DNA from: an uncultured Lachnospiraceae bacterium
GTDB taxonomy: Bacteria > Bacillota > Clostridia > Lachnospirales > Lachnospiraceae
Reading direction: 5' to 3'
Assembly (NCBI GenBank): GCA_934401915.1
Contig: CAKRSV010000005.1
Location: 124,001-188,000 of the forward strand
DNA length: 64,000 bases
Positions 34,749 through 43,449 of the stretch are shown one piece after another. The notes below the pieces were generated by a model. The model had not been told where the DNA came from, did not search any database, and was given only the letters and a program-made list of their open reading frames with translations. Positions within the stretch are counted from its first letter, which is position 1, and each line of letters starts with the position of its first letter. A program made the position numbers and the translations under genes.

Positions 34749-35538
34749 TCAGTTCACCTCCGGCCTCATCAGCTGATGTTCCTCTGTCCTTAGGTGCCAG
34801 GAAGGACTTAAGCTTCTCTTCGATGACACGTGGGTTCTCGCCCGCCTGTATGGACAAAAGACCTTCGATCTCGATCTCCTTCATCATTGTCTCTTCTGCA
34901 TTTTTGCTCTTGAGCTTCGTCGCAACCGGCGCGCAGATCCAGTTCGCCAGAATAGAACCGTACAATGTCGTAACCAGTGCAACTGCCATGGCCGGTCCGA
35001 TGGATGACGGATCATTCATATCCTGAAGCATGTTAATCAGACCGATCAAGGTACCGATCATACCCCAGGCAGGGCCCATGGCTCCCAGGTTTTCCCAGAA
35101 ACCGATCTTGTCCTTATGTCGGTCTTCCACGCTTACCAGCTCTGTCTCCATGATCGCACGGACAAGCTCCGGATCCGTACCATCTACTATCAGTAATATT
35201 CCTTTCTTGAGGAATTCATCTTCAATATCCGTTGCCGCTTCCTCCAGGGAAAGCAGTCCTTCCTTACGCGCCACGTTCGACAGATCGATGATCTTCTGGA
35301 TCGTGTCCGGAACGTTCATCGTAGAAAGTTTAAAGATCAGGGAAATGCTCTTGATTCCTGCCAGGAAATTCGGCAGGGTGTAACTTGCCAGGATACAGCA
35401 GAACGAACCACCAAAGGTGATCAGCGCTGACGGCGCATCCAGGAAGTTCTGCATAACCGACATGTCATGTCCATACAAAATACCAAAAACAACCAGTATA
35501 AAACAAACTATCAATCCAATAATTGACGCAATATCCAT
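34741..35538 (-). CDS. motA: Flagellar stator protein MotA
   Basis: MotA forms the pentameric ring around MotB that drives rotation. The 265-residue protein has four transmembrane helices, in two pairs (about 5-50 and 148-200). The conserved GPAWGMIGTLIGLINML and a cytoplasmic loop rich in charged residues are visible. It lies 27 bases after flbD, and motB overlaps its end. Confidence 0.95.
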   Translation of the reverse strand: MDIASIIGLIVCFILVVFGILYGHDMSVMQNFLDAPSALITFGGSFCCILASYTLPNFLAGIKSISLIFKLSTMNVPDTIQKIIDLSNVARKEGLLSLEEAATDIEDEFLKKGILLIVDGTDPELVRAIMETELVSVEDRHKDKIGFWENLGAMGPAWGMIGTLIGLINMLQDMNDPSSIGPAMAVALVTTLYGSILANWICAPVATKLKSKNAEETMMKEIEIEGLLSIQAGENPRVIEEKLKSFLAPKDRGTSADEAGGELNG

Positions 35539-35565
35539 ATGTATTCCACCCTCACTTACACTCTC

Positions 35566-35784
35566 TTATGCAAAGATGTCCTTTCTGTACAATTTTACTA
35601 GATTTTTTATGTCTTGTCTACTTTCTTTTACAATAATTTTGCGCCCTGTTGTAAAGGAAAGGACAGTGTCCGGTGTCTCCTCCACTTCTTCGAGCAGATC
35701 CGGATTGATAAGCACCTTTGCACCATTTAACTTGGTTACCTCTATCATAACTGACACCCCCGAGGTTTTTCCCTGGTCCGTCAA
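35566..35784 (-). CDS. flbD: FlbD/SwrD small flagellar protein
   Basis: Family proteins (SwrD in Bacillus) increase stator torque for swarming. 72 residues; the family core is MIEVTKLNGAKVLINPDLLE followed by EVEETPDTVLSFTTGRKIIV. The reading frame begins at 35784 with MTDQGKTSGVSV, but the family normally starts at the internal ATG at 35748 (MIEVTK), giving about 60 residues; GGGGGTGTC lies just before it. I think the internal start is the more likely one. It is the first gene after the internal terminator and promoter. Confidence 0.88.
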   Translation of the reverse strand: MTDQGKTSGVSVMIEVTKLNGAKVLINPDLLEEVEETPDTVLSFTTGRKIIVKESRQDIKNLVKLYRKDIFA

Positions 35785-35802
35785 ACCCCTTCTTTGTACG
35801 AA

Positions 35803-35831
35803 CCTATATTATTTTACCATATCTTATGCAA
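35803..35831 (-). promoter_or_regulatory. Candidate sigma-A promoter for flbD-motA-motB and downstream fla/che genes
   Basis: On the minus strand TTGCAT (35826-35831) and TATAGG (35803-35808) are 17 bases apart in an A/T-rich stretch. They lie just downstream of a strong terminator and just before flbD. This would restart transcription for the second half of the flagellar block. The -10 match is moderate and an overlapping TAATAT is possible. Confidence 0.5.
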
Positions 35832-35844
35832 TTCTGCAAAAGAA

Positions 35845-35891
35845 AAGAGGAACTTTGTCATTTTTTACAAAATCAAACGAAAGTTCCTCTT
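35845..35891 (-). terminator. Terminator after flgE inside the flagellar gene block
   Basis: A perfect 12-base inverted repeat (AAGAGGAACTTT and AAAGTTCCTCTT on the minus strand) with a loop of about 23 bases is followed by TTCTTTT. It begins 16 bases after the flgE stop codon. The stem is strong though the loop is large, so partial termination or attenuation is possible. Confidence 0.75.
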
Positions 35892-35906
35892 CAATTACTG
35901 TCTATT

Positions 35907-37886
35907 TTATCTCTTCAGATTGACGAGTTCTTCCAGCATTGTATCGGAAACTGTAATAATACGGCTGTTTGCCTGGAAACCACGCTGTGTTGTGATCATT
36001 TCCGTAAACTCGGAGGAAAGATCCACGTTACTCATCTCCAGTACGCCGGAGGTCATGTAGCCGCCGCCCGCGGTGATATCCTGACCGATTCCGTCGAACT
36101 CACCGGAGTTCATCGTTGCGGAATACAGGTTATCACCCTGTTTGGAAAGACCGGATGCGTTGGCGAAGTTTGCCACTGCGATCTGTCCGAGCAGCCTGGT
36201 CTGACCGTTGTCATAGGATGCGCGGATCTTACCGTCCTGCGCGATCTCCACACCGATCATCTCGCCTTCTTTTCTACCGGTATTATATCCCTTCTTATCT
36301 CCGTTCGTCGCTGAAATGGTGGAAGTTCCGCCATTGTTGTACATCGTACAGGAGGAGAAGTCGATATCAATGTCGCTGAACTGTGTCAGCTGGATCGTAT
36401 CTCCCGTCATAGAGACTGCTGAATTGTTGAAATCAAGGGTTACGGTATCGTTGTCCACGCTTCCCACATAGGAGAATTTACCGGTGTCGGTATTGAATAC
36501 CAGCGGGTAGCCGCTCTGGGAAACCTGCTTGATGATCTGCGCCTTGCCGTCTGTTCCCACAAAGTCGATCGTGTAGGTTGTGTTGCCTGCGCTCTCCACA
36601 CCGTATGCTTCCTTGAGTACATCCTCCGCCGGGATCTCTGTCGAGAAAGTCTTTGCTCCGTCAAAGGTCGTATCCTTGTTTGCCGTGAAGTCCTGCTTGA
36701 ATTTCAGGGTTACTTCACCGTCTGTAACCGTCACGCCGGTAACACCGGTAACGTTCATCTTTGCAAGTGCCGTCTGCCATAATGCCGCATCCGTGCCAAG
36801 TGCCTTCGCCGTACCGCCATCGTTAAAGTAATACTGCCCCTCTGCCGCATTGTAGATCAGGCTGTAAGGCTCTGCCTCCAGGAGCGCCTGATCCAGGGTA
36901 ACGCTTCCTTCCACCGTAACCGTACTTCCACTTGCCACAGCTCCTGCCGCCGCCGGGGAGGTGATCGTCCAGTTGTCCTTGGACATTGCGATCATGTTGT
37001 TGCTTGCAAAATCGTCGAGCACATCGCCCGCTGTCAGATTCTTGACGTACTTTCCGGTTGCCGGATCGTAGGATACGCCGTCGAGCAGTTTGTAGACTGC
37101 CTCGGAAGTCGCTACCGAGTCCTCACCGAAGGATGCGATATCCTTAATGCTGTTCAGGTTGTACTTCTTGACAAGGGATACGCCGTCGCTGTCCAGAATG
37201 TCATCCAGGGATACATAGTAGTTTCCATCGGTATCTGTCGAGTGGATGCTCATCTTTGCCGTATACTTGTAGCCAAGGGCATCAAAGAAATTGAGCGTCA
37301 TGATCTTGCCGGCGGTGCTGTTTACGTTGGTATCATATTTGTCCAGAATACCGGATACGTAAGCCTTGCTGGTCGCCTCCGGCGGATAGGTCAGATTGTC
37401 TGTGTTCATGATCTGCAGCGCAGATACGGTATCTGCCACAATATCTCCGTTTTCATCTGTCTGCCATCCCATTACTGTGTAACCAGTAGTTGACATAACA
37501 AGGTTTCCTGCTCCGTCGACCGTGAATGATCCGTCTCTGGTGAAGAAGTTCTCGGAGCCGTTGCTCACGATAAAGAAGGAATCTCCCGTGATCATAACGT
37601 CGAACGGGTTGTTTGTGGACTGTGCCGAACCCTGCGTTGTGATCGCTGTCGAGATTGCTCCGGTCTTTGAACCAAGACCGATCTGGCGGGCGTTCGTACC
37701 GCCTCGTCCGGTCGCCTCGTTGGCTCCGGATGCCGCCTGTGTCGTCTGGTACAGCAGATCGCTGAATACCATGGACTGTGATTTGTATGCTGTTGTGTTT
37801 ACGTTCGCGATGTTATTACCGATAACATCCATTCTTGTCTGGTGGGTTCTAAGACCTGCCACACCAGAGAACAATGATCTCATCAT
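35907..37886 (-). CDS. flgE: Flagellar hook protein FlgE
   Basis: FlgE polymerises into the hook. The 659-residue protein has the flagellar rod/hook N-terminal motif MMRSLFSGVAGLRTHQTRMD followed by VIGNNIANVNTTAYK. The C-terminal coiled-coil half is SNVDLSSEFTEMITTQRGFQ followed by ANSRIITVSDTMLEELVNL. The middle (about 200-520) is a long, variable, Ala/Thr/Asp-rich exposed region, making this protein longer than the roughly 260-400 residues usual for hooks. AGGAGG lies about 10 bases upstream. FlgG-type rod genes are not in this window. Confidence 0.92.
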   Translation of the reverse strand: MMRSLFSGVAGLRTHQTRMDVIGNNIANVNTTAYKSQSMVFSDLLYQTTQAASGANEATGRGGTNARQIGLGSKTGAISTAITTQGSAQSTNNPFDVMITGDSFFIVSNGSENFFTRDGSFTVDGAGNLVMSTTGYTVMGWQTDENGDIVADTVSALQIMNTDNLTYPPEATSKAYVSGILDKYDTNVNSTAGKIMTLNFFDALGYKYTAKMSIHSTDTDGNYYVSLDDILDSDGVSLVKKYNLNSIKDIASFGEDSVATSEAVYKLLDGVSYDPATGKYVKNLTAGDVLDDFASNNMIAMSKDNWTITSPAAAGAVASGSTVTVEGSVTLDQALLEAEPYSLIYNAAEGQYYFNDGGTAKALGTDAALWQTALAKMNVTGVTGVTVTDGEVTLKFKQDFTANKDTTFDGAKTFSTEIPAEDVLKEAYGVESAGNTTYTIDFVGTDGKAQIIKQVSQSGYPLVFNTDTGKFSYVGSVDNDTVTLDFNNSAVSMTGDTIQLTQFSDIDIDFSSCTMYNNGGTSTISATNGDKKGYNTGRKEGEMIGVEIAQDGKIRASYDNGQTRLLGQIAVANFANASGLSKQGDNLYSATMNSGEFDGIGQDITAGGGYMTSGVLEMSNVDLSSEFTEMITTQRGFQANSRIITVSDTMLEELVNLKR

Positions 37887-37968
37887 AATGAAATGACCTC
37901 CTTATTCTGTATGGAAATCCGTTCTGTTCCCTCTGTCATTCAGAAACATAAGCCCCCCTGAGGTCCGG

Positions 37969-38373
37969 CTATATGATAACGGCTCCATCAATGTTAGTGA
38001 ATACATTTTCATCGGTCTCTGCCTGACTCATTGCCGTGATCACCGTCTGATTCGGCACATTCACGATAAATGCAAGAGAGTCTACAATGACCAGTGATTC
38101 ATTGATTCCTTTCGCTTCTGCTTTCGCAGCGCCCAGATTAAGGCGTTCCACCTGTTCCTCTGTCAGTTCGATATTTCTGTCTACCAGCCGGTTTGCCGCA
38201 TGCTTCGAGAATTTGATCTCTCCTGTCTGGCGCGTGCTTTCGGTCTTCTTTGTCAGAATATCCTGAAAGCTGGGGCCATTCTTGGCTGCGCTTCCCGCGG
38301 TCTGACTGTTCTGGTTCAGGAACCGGTCCTGCATCTGCTCAATGGAAAGGAACGAGTTGTTTTGAATCTTCAT
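37969..38373 (-). CDS. Flagellar operon protein of the TIGR02530 type (Flg_new)
   Basis: 134 residues. The central and C-terminal part IKFSKHAANRLVDRNIELTE through ESLVIVDSLAFIVNVPNQTV matches a family found only in flagellar operons of Gram-positive bacteria, located between flgD and flgE. Its role is not well defined. The N-terminal 45 residues are polar and poorly conserved. AGGAGG lies 8 bases before the ATG. Confidence 0.88.
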   Translation of the reverse strand: MKIQNNSFLSIEQMQDRFLNQNSQTAGSAAKNGPSFQDILTKKTESTRQTGEIKFSKHAANRLVDRNIELTEEQVERLNLGAAKAEAKGINESLVIVDSLAFIVNVPNQTVITAMSQAETDENVFTNIDGAVII

Positions 38374-38435
38374 CTTTGCTCCTCCTTGAGATAACTACAT
38401 GCCGCCAGTCCTTTTAGCAGCTTCCTTTCGCTTGA

Positions 38436-39092
38436 TCAGCTCTCTTCTTCCTGCGCCTTCACCAGATCGTTCATCCTGCTTGTGTACTTCTTGAGACCTT
38501 CTACATAATCACTGGAAATAAACTTCTTCTGATAATCATTCATCTCATCGTACATCTTCTGTACCTTCTCTACATCCTCCCTGTCGCCGATCGTAAGCTC
38601 GCCAACCTTCGGAAGTTTGTTGTACAGATTCAGGAATTCTGCCGCCAGCGTGTATGCCTCCAGATACTTCTCATCTGCAACAGTATCGAGATCATCCAGC
38701 GAATAAAGCTCCCCGTTGATCGATAAGAATGCCTTGTTGTTCTCATAGACAACATAATCAACATTTCCCTGTACCGTTGTTGTGTTTCCGCTGCTGTCCG
38801 TCACCTTCATCAGTACGGTCTGTCCTACCAGCGTCGATGCTCTGGAAAGCTCCAGTGTCGCGCTCATGTTCTGCATCTGCTCCAGTTCGGAGAAGGTTGC
38901 ATACTGTGATATGTACTCGGTGTTGGATGTCGGCTCCAGCGGATCCTGGTATTTCATCTGTGCCACCAGCAACTGCAAAAATGCTTCTTTGTCTACGGTA
39001 GATCCACTCTTCTTCTCGCTGCTCTTCGCAAGAGAGGACGCGGTTGCGGATTCTACCACTTTGCCATCTTTGATTTCAGCTATTGCTCCCAT
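38436..39092 (-). CDS. flgD: Hook-capping protein FlgD with an extra C-terminal helical domain
   Basis: FlgD caps the growing hook. Of 218 residues, the N-terminal half carries the FlgD signature KEAFLQLLVAQMKYQDPLEP followed by TSNTEYISQYATFSELEQMQ (about 34-75). A short beta segment (about 85-140) contains VGQTVLMKVTDSSGNTT. The final part (about 145-215) is an unusual helical extension. It resembles a helical repeat found in Firmicute surface proteins, pattern LP-D-V-Y-L-QK. The usual Ig-like FlgD domain appears reduced. AGGAG lies 6 bases upstream. Confidence 0.9.
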   Translation of the reverse strand: MGAIAEIKDGKVVESATASSLAKSSEKKSGSTVDKEAFLQLLVAQMKYQDPLEPTSNTEYISQYATFSELEQMQNMSATLELSRASTLVGQTVLMKVTDSSGNTTTVQGNVDYVVYENNKAFLSINGELYSLDDLDTVADEKYLEAYTLAAEFLNLYNKLPKVGELTIGDREDVEKVQKMYDEMNDYQKKFISSDYVEGLKKYTSRMNDLVKAQEEES

Positions 39093-39136
39093 AGCCTGCT
39101 CCTTTCTTTTTACTTAGGAATCGTATGTTCTCGTCC

Positions 39137-40603
39137 CTATGCGGTGTAATCGACCGTCCCGCCGTTTGCACGCATCATCTCGACTGCGATCTTCTCGGAT
39201 TCTTCCATCTCCGGCGCATCTTCTGCGTCGAGTTCATCCAGATTCAATCGTCTCACTGTCCTGCCTGACTGGCTCTTCTGGTCTCTCTGTGCTTCTTCCC
39301 CGCTCTGCGAAAACTGCTGGCTGTCCTGATGACTCGCCACGGCAACTTCCACTTTGTCGACTTTGATTCCCTGTTCTTCAAACTGCTGCTTGAGTTCCAC
39401 GATCTGACTCTCCACTGCCGCACGGACTGCTTCGTTCTGGGTCGTGAACTGTGCTGTAATACTTCCGCCTCTGGCTGCGATCTGTACATTGACTGTACCG
39501 AGGCTCGCCGGATGAAGCTGCATCTCAAGCTCCTGTGTCTCCGCTTTCAGGTTGACCTTCATGTAATCTACGATCTGGTCCATGATTTCCTGTGTCTGCG
39601 TCGACTGATAGGTATCCGGCACTTCCGCCGTCTGATTCACCATGTTCTGTGCATCCACTGCCTGCTCCTGATTTGCCATCTGGAACAGATTACCGGACTG
39701 CTCTGCGCCAGAATGTTCTTCCTGTGCGCCTTTGCCCTGACCGCTCTTGACGATCGCTTCCTGTGGGTCTGCAAGTTCTTCGCTTCCGTCGGCTGCTCCC
39801 GTCACGTTTTCCTGTACGGATTTGTCGCCGTTCTGGTCATCCACGGTCACGCTCAGCTTGACTGTCTCCCCGTTTTTCTGCACGGTAACGGTGTAGTCCT
39901 TCGACCCTTCCAGTCCGCTTTCCGGGAGATTCTCTACATTCTGTGTCTCGTCTGTGCCTTCCACGGAAGCCATGTCCGCGATCAACGCGCCAAGCTCTTC
40001 ACCGTCAAGTCCAAGCTCCTCTCCGAGCTGATCCAGACTCTCCTCCACGATCATGAACAGATTCTGCAGATTCTGATACAGTTCTCCATTCGTAACCAGA
40101 GACATTTCATCCGGACATCCGCTGATCTGCAAAAGAAGCTGCTTCAGATTCGACAGATCAAAAAGATCCACAACGGAAAGTCCGAGAACTTCCATCGCAT
40201 CTGTCACCTCTTCGGTCGTGACACCCATCTCGTCTGCAATGTCCTCCACCAGCTTTTCACCGCTCTCGCGGACGGTCTGCTTATCCTGCGCCGCCGACCG
40301 GTCTGCCGCCGTCACACTCTTCTTTCCGTTTCTGCCGTCTGCATTGCCAGAAGCATCTTTGATCTGATTCTTCTTTCCTGCGGATGCATCCTTCTTTCTG
40401 GATGTCTCTGCCTGGCGCACGCCGTCAGTCTTCGCTGTTCCGGTGCTGCCCTGCGCTGCAAGGGAAGTCACTTCACCGGTTATCTTAGTCATAACCTTTT
40501 CAAAGCTCTCCTTTACGGCGTCCTCGGTCTTACCTGCCACGCCCGGCTGCTGGTTTACATAATTCAGTGGTGCATTGATGTTGTTTACAGGTATGCCTGT
40601 CAC
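39137..40603 (-). CDS. fliK: Flagellar hook-length control protein FliK
   Basis: FliK measures hook length and triggers the FlhB switch. About 488 residues. The first 300 residues are polar and probably disordered. The conserved C-terminal domain (about 345-430) has LEMQLHPASLGTVNVQIAAR and AVESQIVELKQQFEEQGIKV. Start: a GTG at 40603 is 7 bases after AGGAGG; the ATG six bases earlier is only one base from the site, so the GTG is preferred. It lies between the MotE-like gene and flgD. Confidence 0.9.
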   Translation of the reverse strand: MTGIPVNNINAPLNYVNQQPGVAGKTEDAVKESFEKVMTKITGEVTSLAAQGSTGTAKTDGVRQAETSRKKDASAGKKNQIKDASGNADGRNGKKSVTAADRSAAQDKQTVRESGEKLVEDIADEMGVTTEEVTDAMEVLGLSVVDLFDLSNLKQLLLQISGCPDEMSLVTNGELYQNLQNLFMIVEESLDQLGEELGLDGEELGALIADMASVEGTDETQNVENLPESGLEGSKDYTVTVQKNGETVKLSVTVDDQNGDKSVQENVTGAADGSEELADPQEAIVKSGQGKGAQEEHSGAEQSGNLFQMANQEQAVDAQNMVNQTAEVPDTYQSTQTQEIMDQIVDYMKVNLKAETQELEMQLHPASLGTVNVQIAARGGSITAQFTTQNEAVRAAVESQIVELKQQFEEQGIKVDKVEVAVASHQDSQQFSQSGEEAQRDQKSQSGRTVRRLNLDELDAEDAPEMEESEKIAVEMMRANGGTVDYTA

Positions 40604-40733
40604 ACACATTCCTCCTTTCTTCTATTATCAAAGTGCTCGCCTTTCGGCATATTTATATATAAAATACAGACTGCCGCCTATATCATATATATCGACAATT
40701 CCAGTCCCCGTCTTAATTCTTTACCATCGTATG

Positions 40734-41609
40734 TCAGGACTCCGGATCCATGATCTTGGTCAGTCTCGCCGCCACGGTCGGATCCATCACACCGAGGATC
40801 TTTCCTCTGTCCTCCGTGCTCATCTGGTTCAGGATCTTTGCCGCCAGCTCCAGATCATCCGTCATGTTCTCAAAGATGGCCGCAGCCTCCTTGGGCTTCA
40901 TATCCGCATAAGCCTGGGCATAATCCTGGATCTCCTTGCTCGCCTCCTGCTGCTGTACAACCTGCTTGTACAGGTATTCAGCCGTCGTCGGATCCATCGA
41001 TTCATAATACTTCTGATATGCCTCTGCACCAGGGCCTTTGTCGGCATACACTACTTCCTCGTAGAAGTCGTTCTTGATCCGCTCAAATTCCACCTGCGCA
41101 TCCTCGAAGGTCTGTAAACGCTCGATCTCCGCGCGCATCTGATCCATCTCCTCCGAGTCCGTGTTGCTGCTCGACTGTGCCTGTTCCAACTCCAGTTCAA
41201 GCTGCTTGATATAGTCAACCGCCTCGCGGAGGCTTGTGTACCCTCCGTAGGCTTCCTCATCGTCTGTTGTGATCACCGACTCTGCCGGCAGGATCTTATT
41301 GATCACCGGGACGTCCTTCAATACCGGAGCAAGCACATTGGATCCGAAGCCACCCACATCCAGCTTGATCAGCAGGCAGAGGATCGCCAGCCAGATCGCC
41401 ACAATGACCACCGTCACCAGAAATACGGACACGCCCCCGGCCTCTTCATCCTCCGTGAGCTGCGCCTCCTGGGCAGATATCTCTTTTGCACGTTTCTTGG
41501 CTTCCTTGCGCTGCGCCTTCTGTTCGTCTTTGATCTTTTTCTTCTCTTCTTTTAACCGCTGCTTCTCCGCTTTGGTATCTACTTCCTCATTCAAAAGTTG
41601 TTCTGCCAT
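40734..41609 (-). CDS. MotE-like/YlxF flagellar protein with MgtE_N-like C-terminal region
   Basis: About 291 residues. A highly charged cytoplasmic N-terminal coiled coil (about 1-55) is followed by one transmembrane helix (about 68-85). A second coiled coil (about 130-170) leads to a C-terminal helical region (about 200-290) with MKPKEAAAIFENMTDDLELA and DRGKILGVMDPTVAARLTKI. That region resembles MotE and the MgtE N-terminal domain. Its Bacillus counterpart in the same place is YlxF. The ATG at 41609 has GGAAGG about 13 bases upstream; an earlier ATG at 41633 would overlap fliJ. Confidence 0.8.
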   Translation of the reverse strand: MAEQLLNEEVDTKAEKQRLKEEKKKIKDEQKAQRKEAKKRAKEISAQEAQLTEDEEAGGVSVFLVTVVIVAIWLAILCLLIKLDVGGFGSNVLAPVLKDVPVINKILPAESVITTDDEEAYGGYTSLREAVDYIKQLELELEQAQSSSNTDSEEMDQMRAEIERLQTFEDAQVEFERIKNDFYEEVVYADKGPGAEAYQKYYESMDPTTAEYLYKQVVQQQEASKEIQDYAQAYADMKPKEAAAIFENMTDDLELAAKILNQMSTEDRGKILGVMDPTVAARLTKIMDPES

Positions 41610-41629
41610 ATCTAAACCACGCCTTCCAA

Positions 41630-42079
41630 TCAATCATCCTCGCGCTGACCATAGGTATAGCTTGTCAGCTCATCCACAGCTTTCCCCTCTGCCGCATTCT
41701 CGTCCTTCATAAACTGTTCAAAGGCCTTTTCCTTCAGCTTTTCATGCATCTTGCGCTCCTGCATCACTTCCTGCAGCTTCGCTCTGGCTTCTTCCACCCG
41801 TTCCTCCGCGATCGCCACCTGCTCGTTCTGCAGTTCGATGATCTCATCCATCGCCGTAAGCGCATTTGCGTTTTCCCTGAGCTGGCTGGCGCGCATCACG
41901 CTGCCGCGGATCGTTCTGCCCTCTTCCAGATAGGACTCTTTTCTGTCTATGTACTCCTGCAGGATGTCCTGTTCCTCCCGCAGTCTCATCTGCTGTCTGC
42001 CAAACTCCATCTTCGCCTGATTTTCAAGCTGAAGTTTGATGTTCAGTATATTCTGCATCCGGTAAGCGAACCTAGCCAT
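41630..42079 (-). CDS. fliJ: Flagellar export chaperone FliJ
   Basis: FliJ is a coiled-coil stalk that activates the export ATPase. The 149-residue protein is entirely alpha-helical: FAYRMQNILNIKLQLENQAK near the start is the family signature, and the rest is a two-stranded coiled coil. It lies between fliI and the MotE-like gene. Confidence 0.9.
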   Translation of the reverse strand: MARFAYRMQNILNIKLQLENQAKMEFGRQQMRLREEQDILQEYIDRKESYLEEGRTIRGSVMRASQLRENANALTAMDEIIELQNEQVAIAEERVEEARAKLQEVMQERKMHEKLKEKAFEQFMKDENAAEGKAVDELTSYTYGQREDD

Positions 42080-42111
42080 TTTTCATCACCCATCCGTCCG
42101 GTCTTTTCCGG

Positions 42112-43449
42112 TTATGCTTCCTGCTCCGGCTCCTTTGCCTGATCGTCGAACAGTTCTCTGAGCAGATCTACCGCCTGCTCGTAATCGTACTTGGCATCCA
42201 CATCCTGCATCAGATAGTCGTTGACAGCGTCGATCTTGTCGATCGCATAATCGATCTTCTCGTTGCTGCCTCTCTTGTAGGCGCCAATATTGATCAGATC
42301 CTCCGCCTCGTTGTAGGTCGCCAGCACGCTCTTGAGTTTTCCGGCAAGCACCTTGTGCTCCTTGCCTATGATCTGGCTCATACATCTGGAAATACTCTGC
42401 AGCACATCGATTGCCGGATAGTGGTTCAGATGCGCCAGTTTACGGTTCAGCATGATATGACCGTCCAGGATACTTCTTGCCGTATCCGTGATCGGCTCGT
42501 TGAAATCATCTCCATCGACAAGCACGGTGTACAGTCCCGTGATGGAACCTACGCTCGCCCTTCCCGCTCTCTCCAGGAGCTTGGGCATCTCCGAATACAC
42601 GCTCGGCGGATAACCTCTGGACACCGGCGGCTCGCCGCTGGCAAGTCCGATCTCCCTCTGTGCCATGGAAAAACGTGTCAGGGAATCCATCATCAGAAGC
42701 ACATCTTTTCCCTGATCCCGGAAATACTCCGCGATCGCCGTCGCGGTCTTGGCCGCTTTATTTCTTTCAAGCGCCGATTTGTCCGAGGTCGCCACAACGA
42801 CCACCGACCGGCGCATACCTTCCTCCCCGAGATCTCTCTCGACGAACTCGCGAACCTCCCTGCCCCGCTCTCCGATCAGAGCGATCACGTTGATGTCCGC
42901 CTTGGTATTTCTAGCAAACATACCCATAAGTGTCGATTTGCCGACACCGGAACCTGCAAAAATACCGATACGCTGTCCCTTGCCGACCGTCATCAGTCCA
43001 TCCACTGCCTTGACGCCGAGCGGAAGCACCTCGTCGATGATCTTCCTGCTCATCGGATCCGGCGGCTGCGCCTCTACTGCGTACGGCGTACCCGTCATGT
43101 ACTCTCCGTCGATCCTTCCCAGACCGTCCAGCACCTTGCCGAGCAGATCGTTGCTTACCGGCACCATCAGCGGTTCTCCGGTATTTTCCACGATACAGCC
43201 AAGACCGATCCCGTCCGTCTTGTCGCAGGGCATCAGCAGCGTCTTGCGATCCTTGAATCCGACAACCTCCGCCATGATCGGTGCATAGGTGTCATCCGCC
43301 GGATAGATCCGGCACAGATCTCCGAGCTTCGCTTCCGGTCCGGCCGATTCGATCGTCAGACCCACCACGTTCTCTACACGCCCCATCTTGCGAAAGAAGG
43401 TGTCGTCCTCTATTCTGCTGTATTTTTCAAAATCAATGATTGGTTCCAT
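42112..43449 (-). CDS. fliI: Flagellar export ATPase FliI
   Basis: FliI hydrolyses ATP to energise export. About 445 residues with Walker A GIFAGSGVGKSTLMG (about 154-168) and Walker B VLLMMDSLTRFSMAQREIGL. VSRGYPPSVYSEMPKLLERA is diagnostic. The ATG at 43449 overlaps the fliH end by about 17 bases; the longer frame would add 13 residues inside fliH. Confidence 0.96.
   Translation of the reverse strand: MEPIIDFEKYSRIEDDTFFRKMGRVENVVGLTIESAGPEAKLGDLCRIYPADDTYAPIMAEVVGFKDRKTLLMPCDKTDGIGLGCIVENTGEPLMVPVSNDLLGKVLDGLGRIDGEYMTGTPYAVEAQPPDPMSRKIIDEVLPLGVKAVDGLMTVGKGQRIGIFAGSGVGKSTLMGMFARNTKADINVIALIGERGREVREFVERDLGEEGMRRSVVVVATSDKSALERNKAAKTATAIAEYFRDQGKDVLLMMDSLTRFSMAQREIGLASGEPPVSRGYPPSVYSEMPKLLERAGRASVGSITGLYTVLVDGDDFNEPITDTARSILDGHIMLNRKLAHLNHYPAIDVLQSISRCMSQIIGKEHKVLAGKLKSVLATYNEAEDLINIGAYKRGSNEKIDYAIDKIDAVNDYLMQDVDAKYDYEQAVDLLRELFDDQAKEPEQEA

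Noticed and set aside
35566..35784. FlbD as a possible frameshifted or broken gene because of its short length
   Set aside because: The family is naturally about 60-75 residues, and the core is complete.
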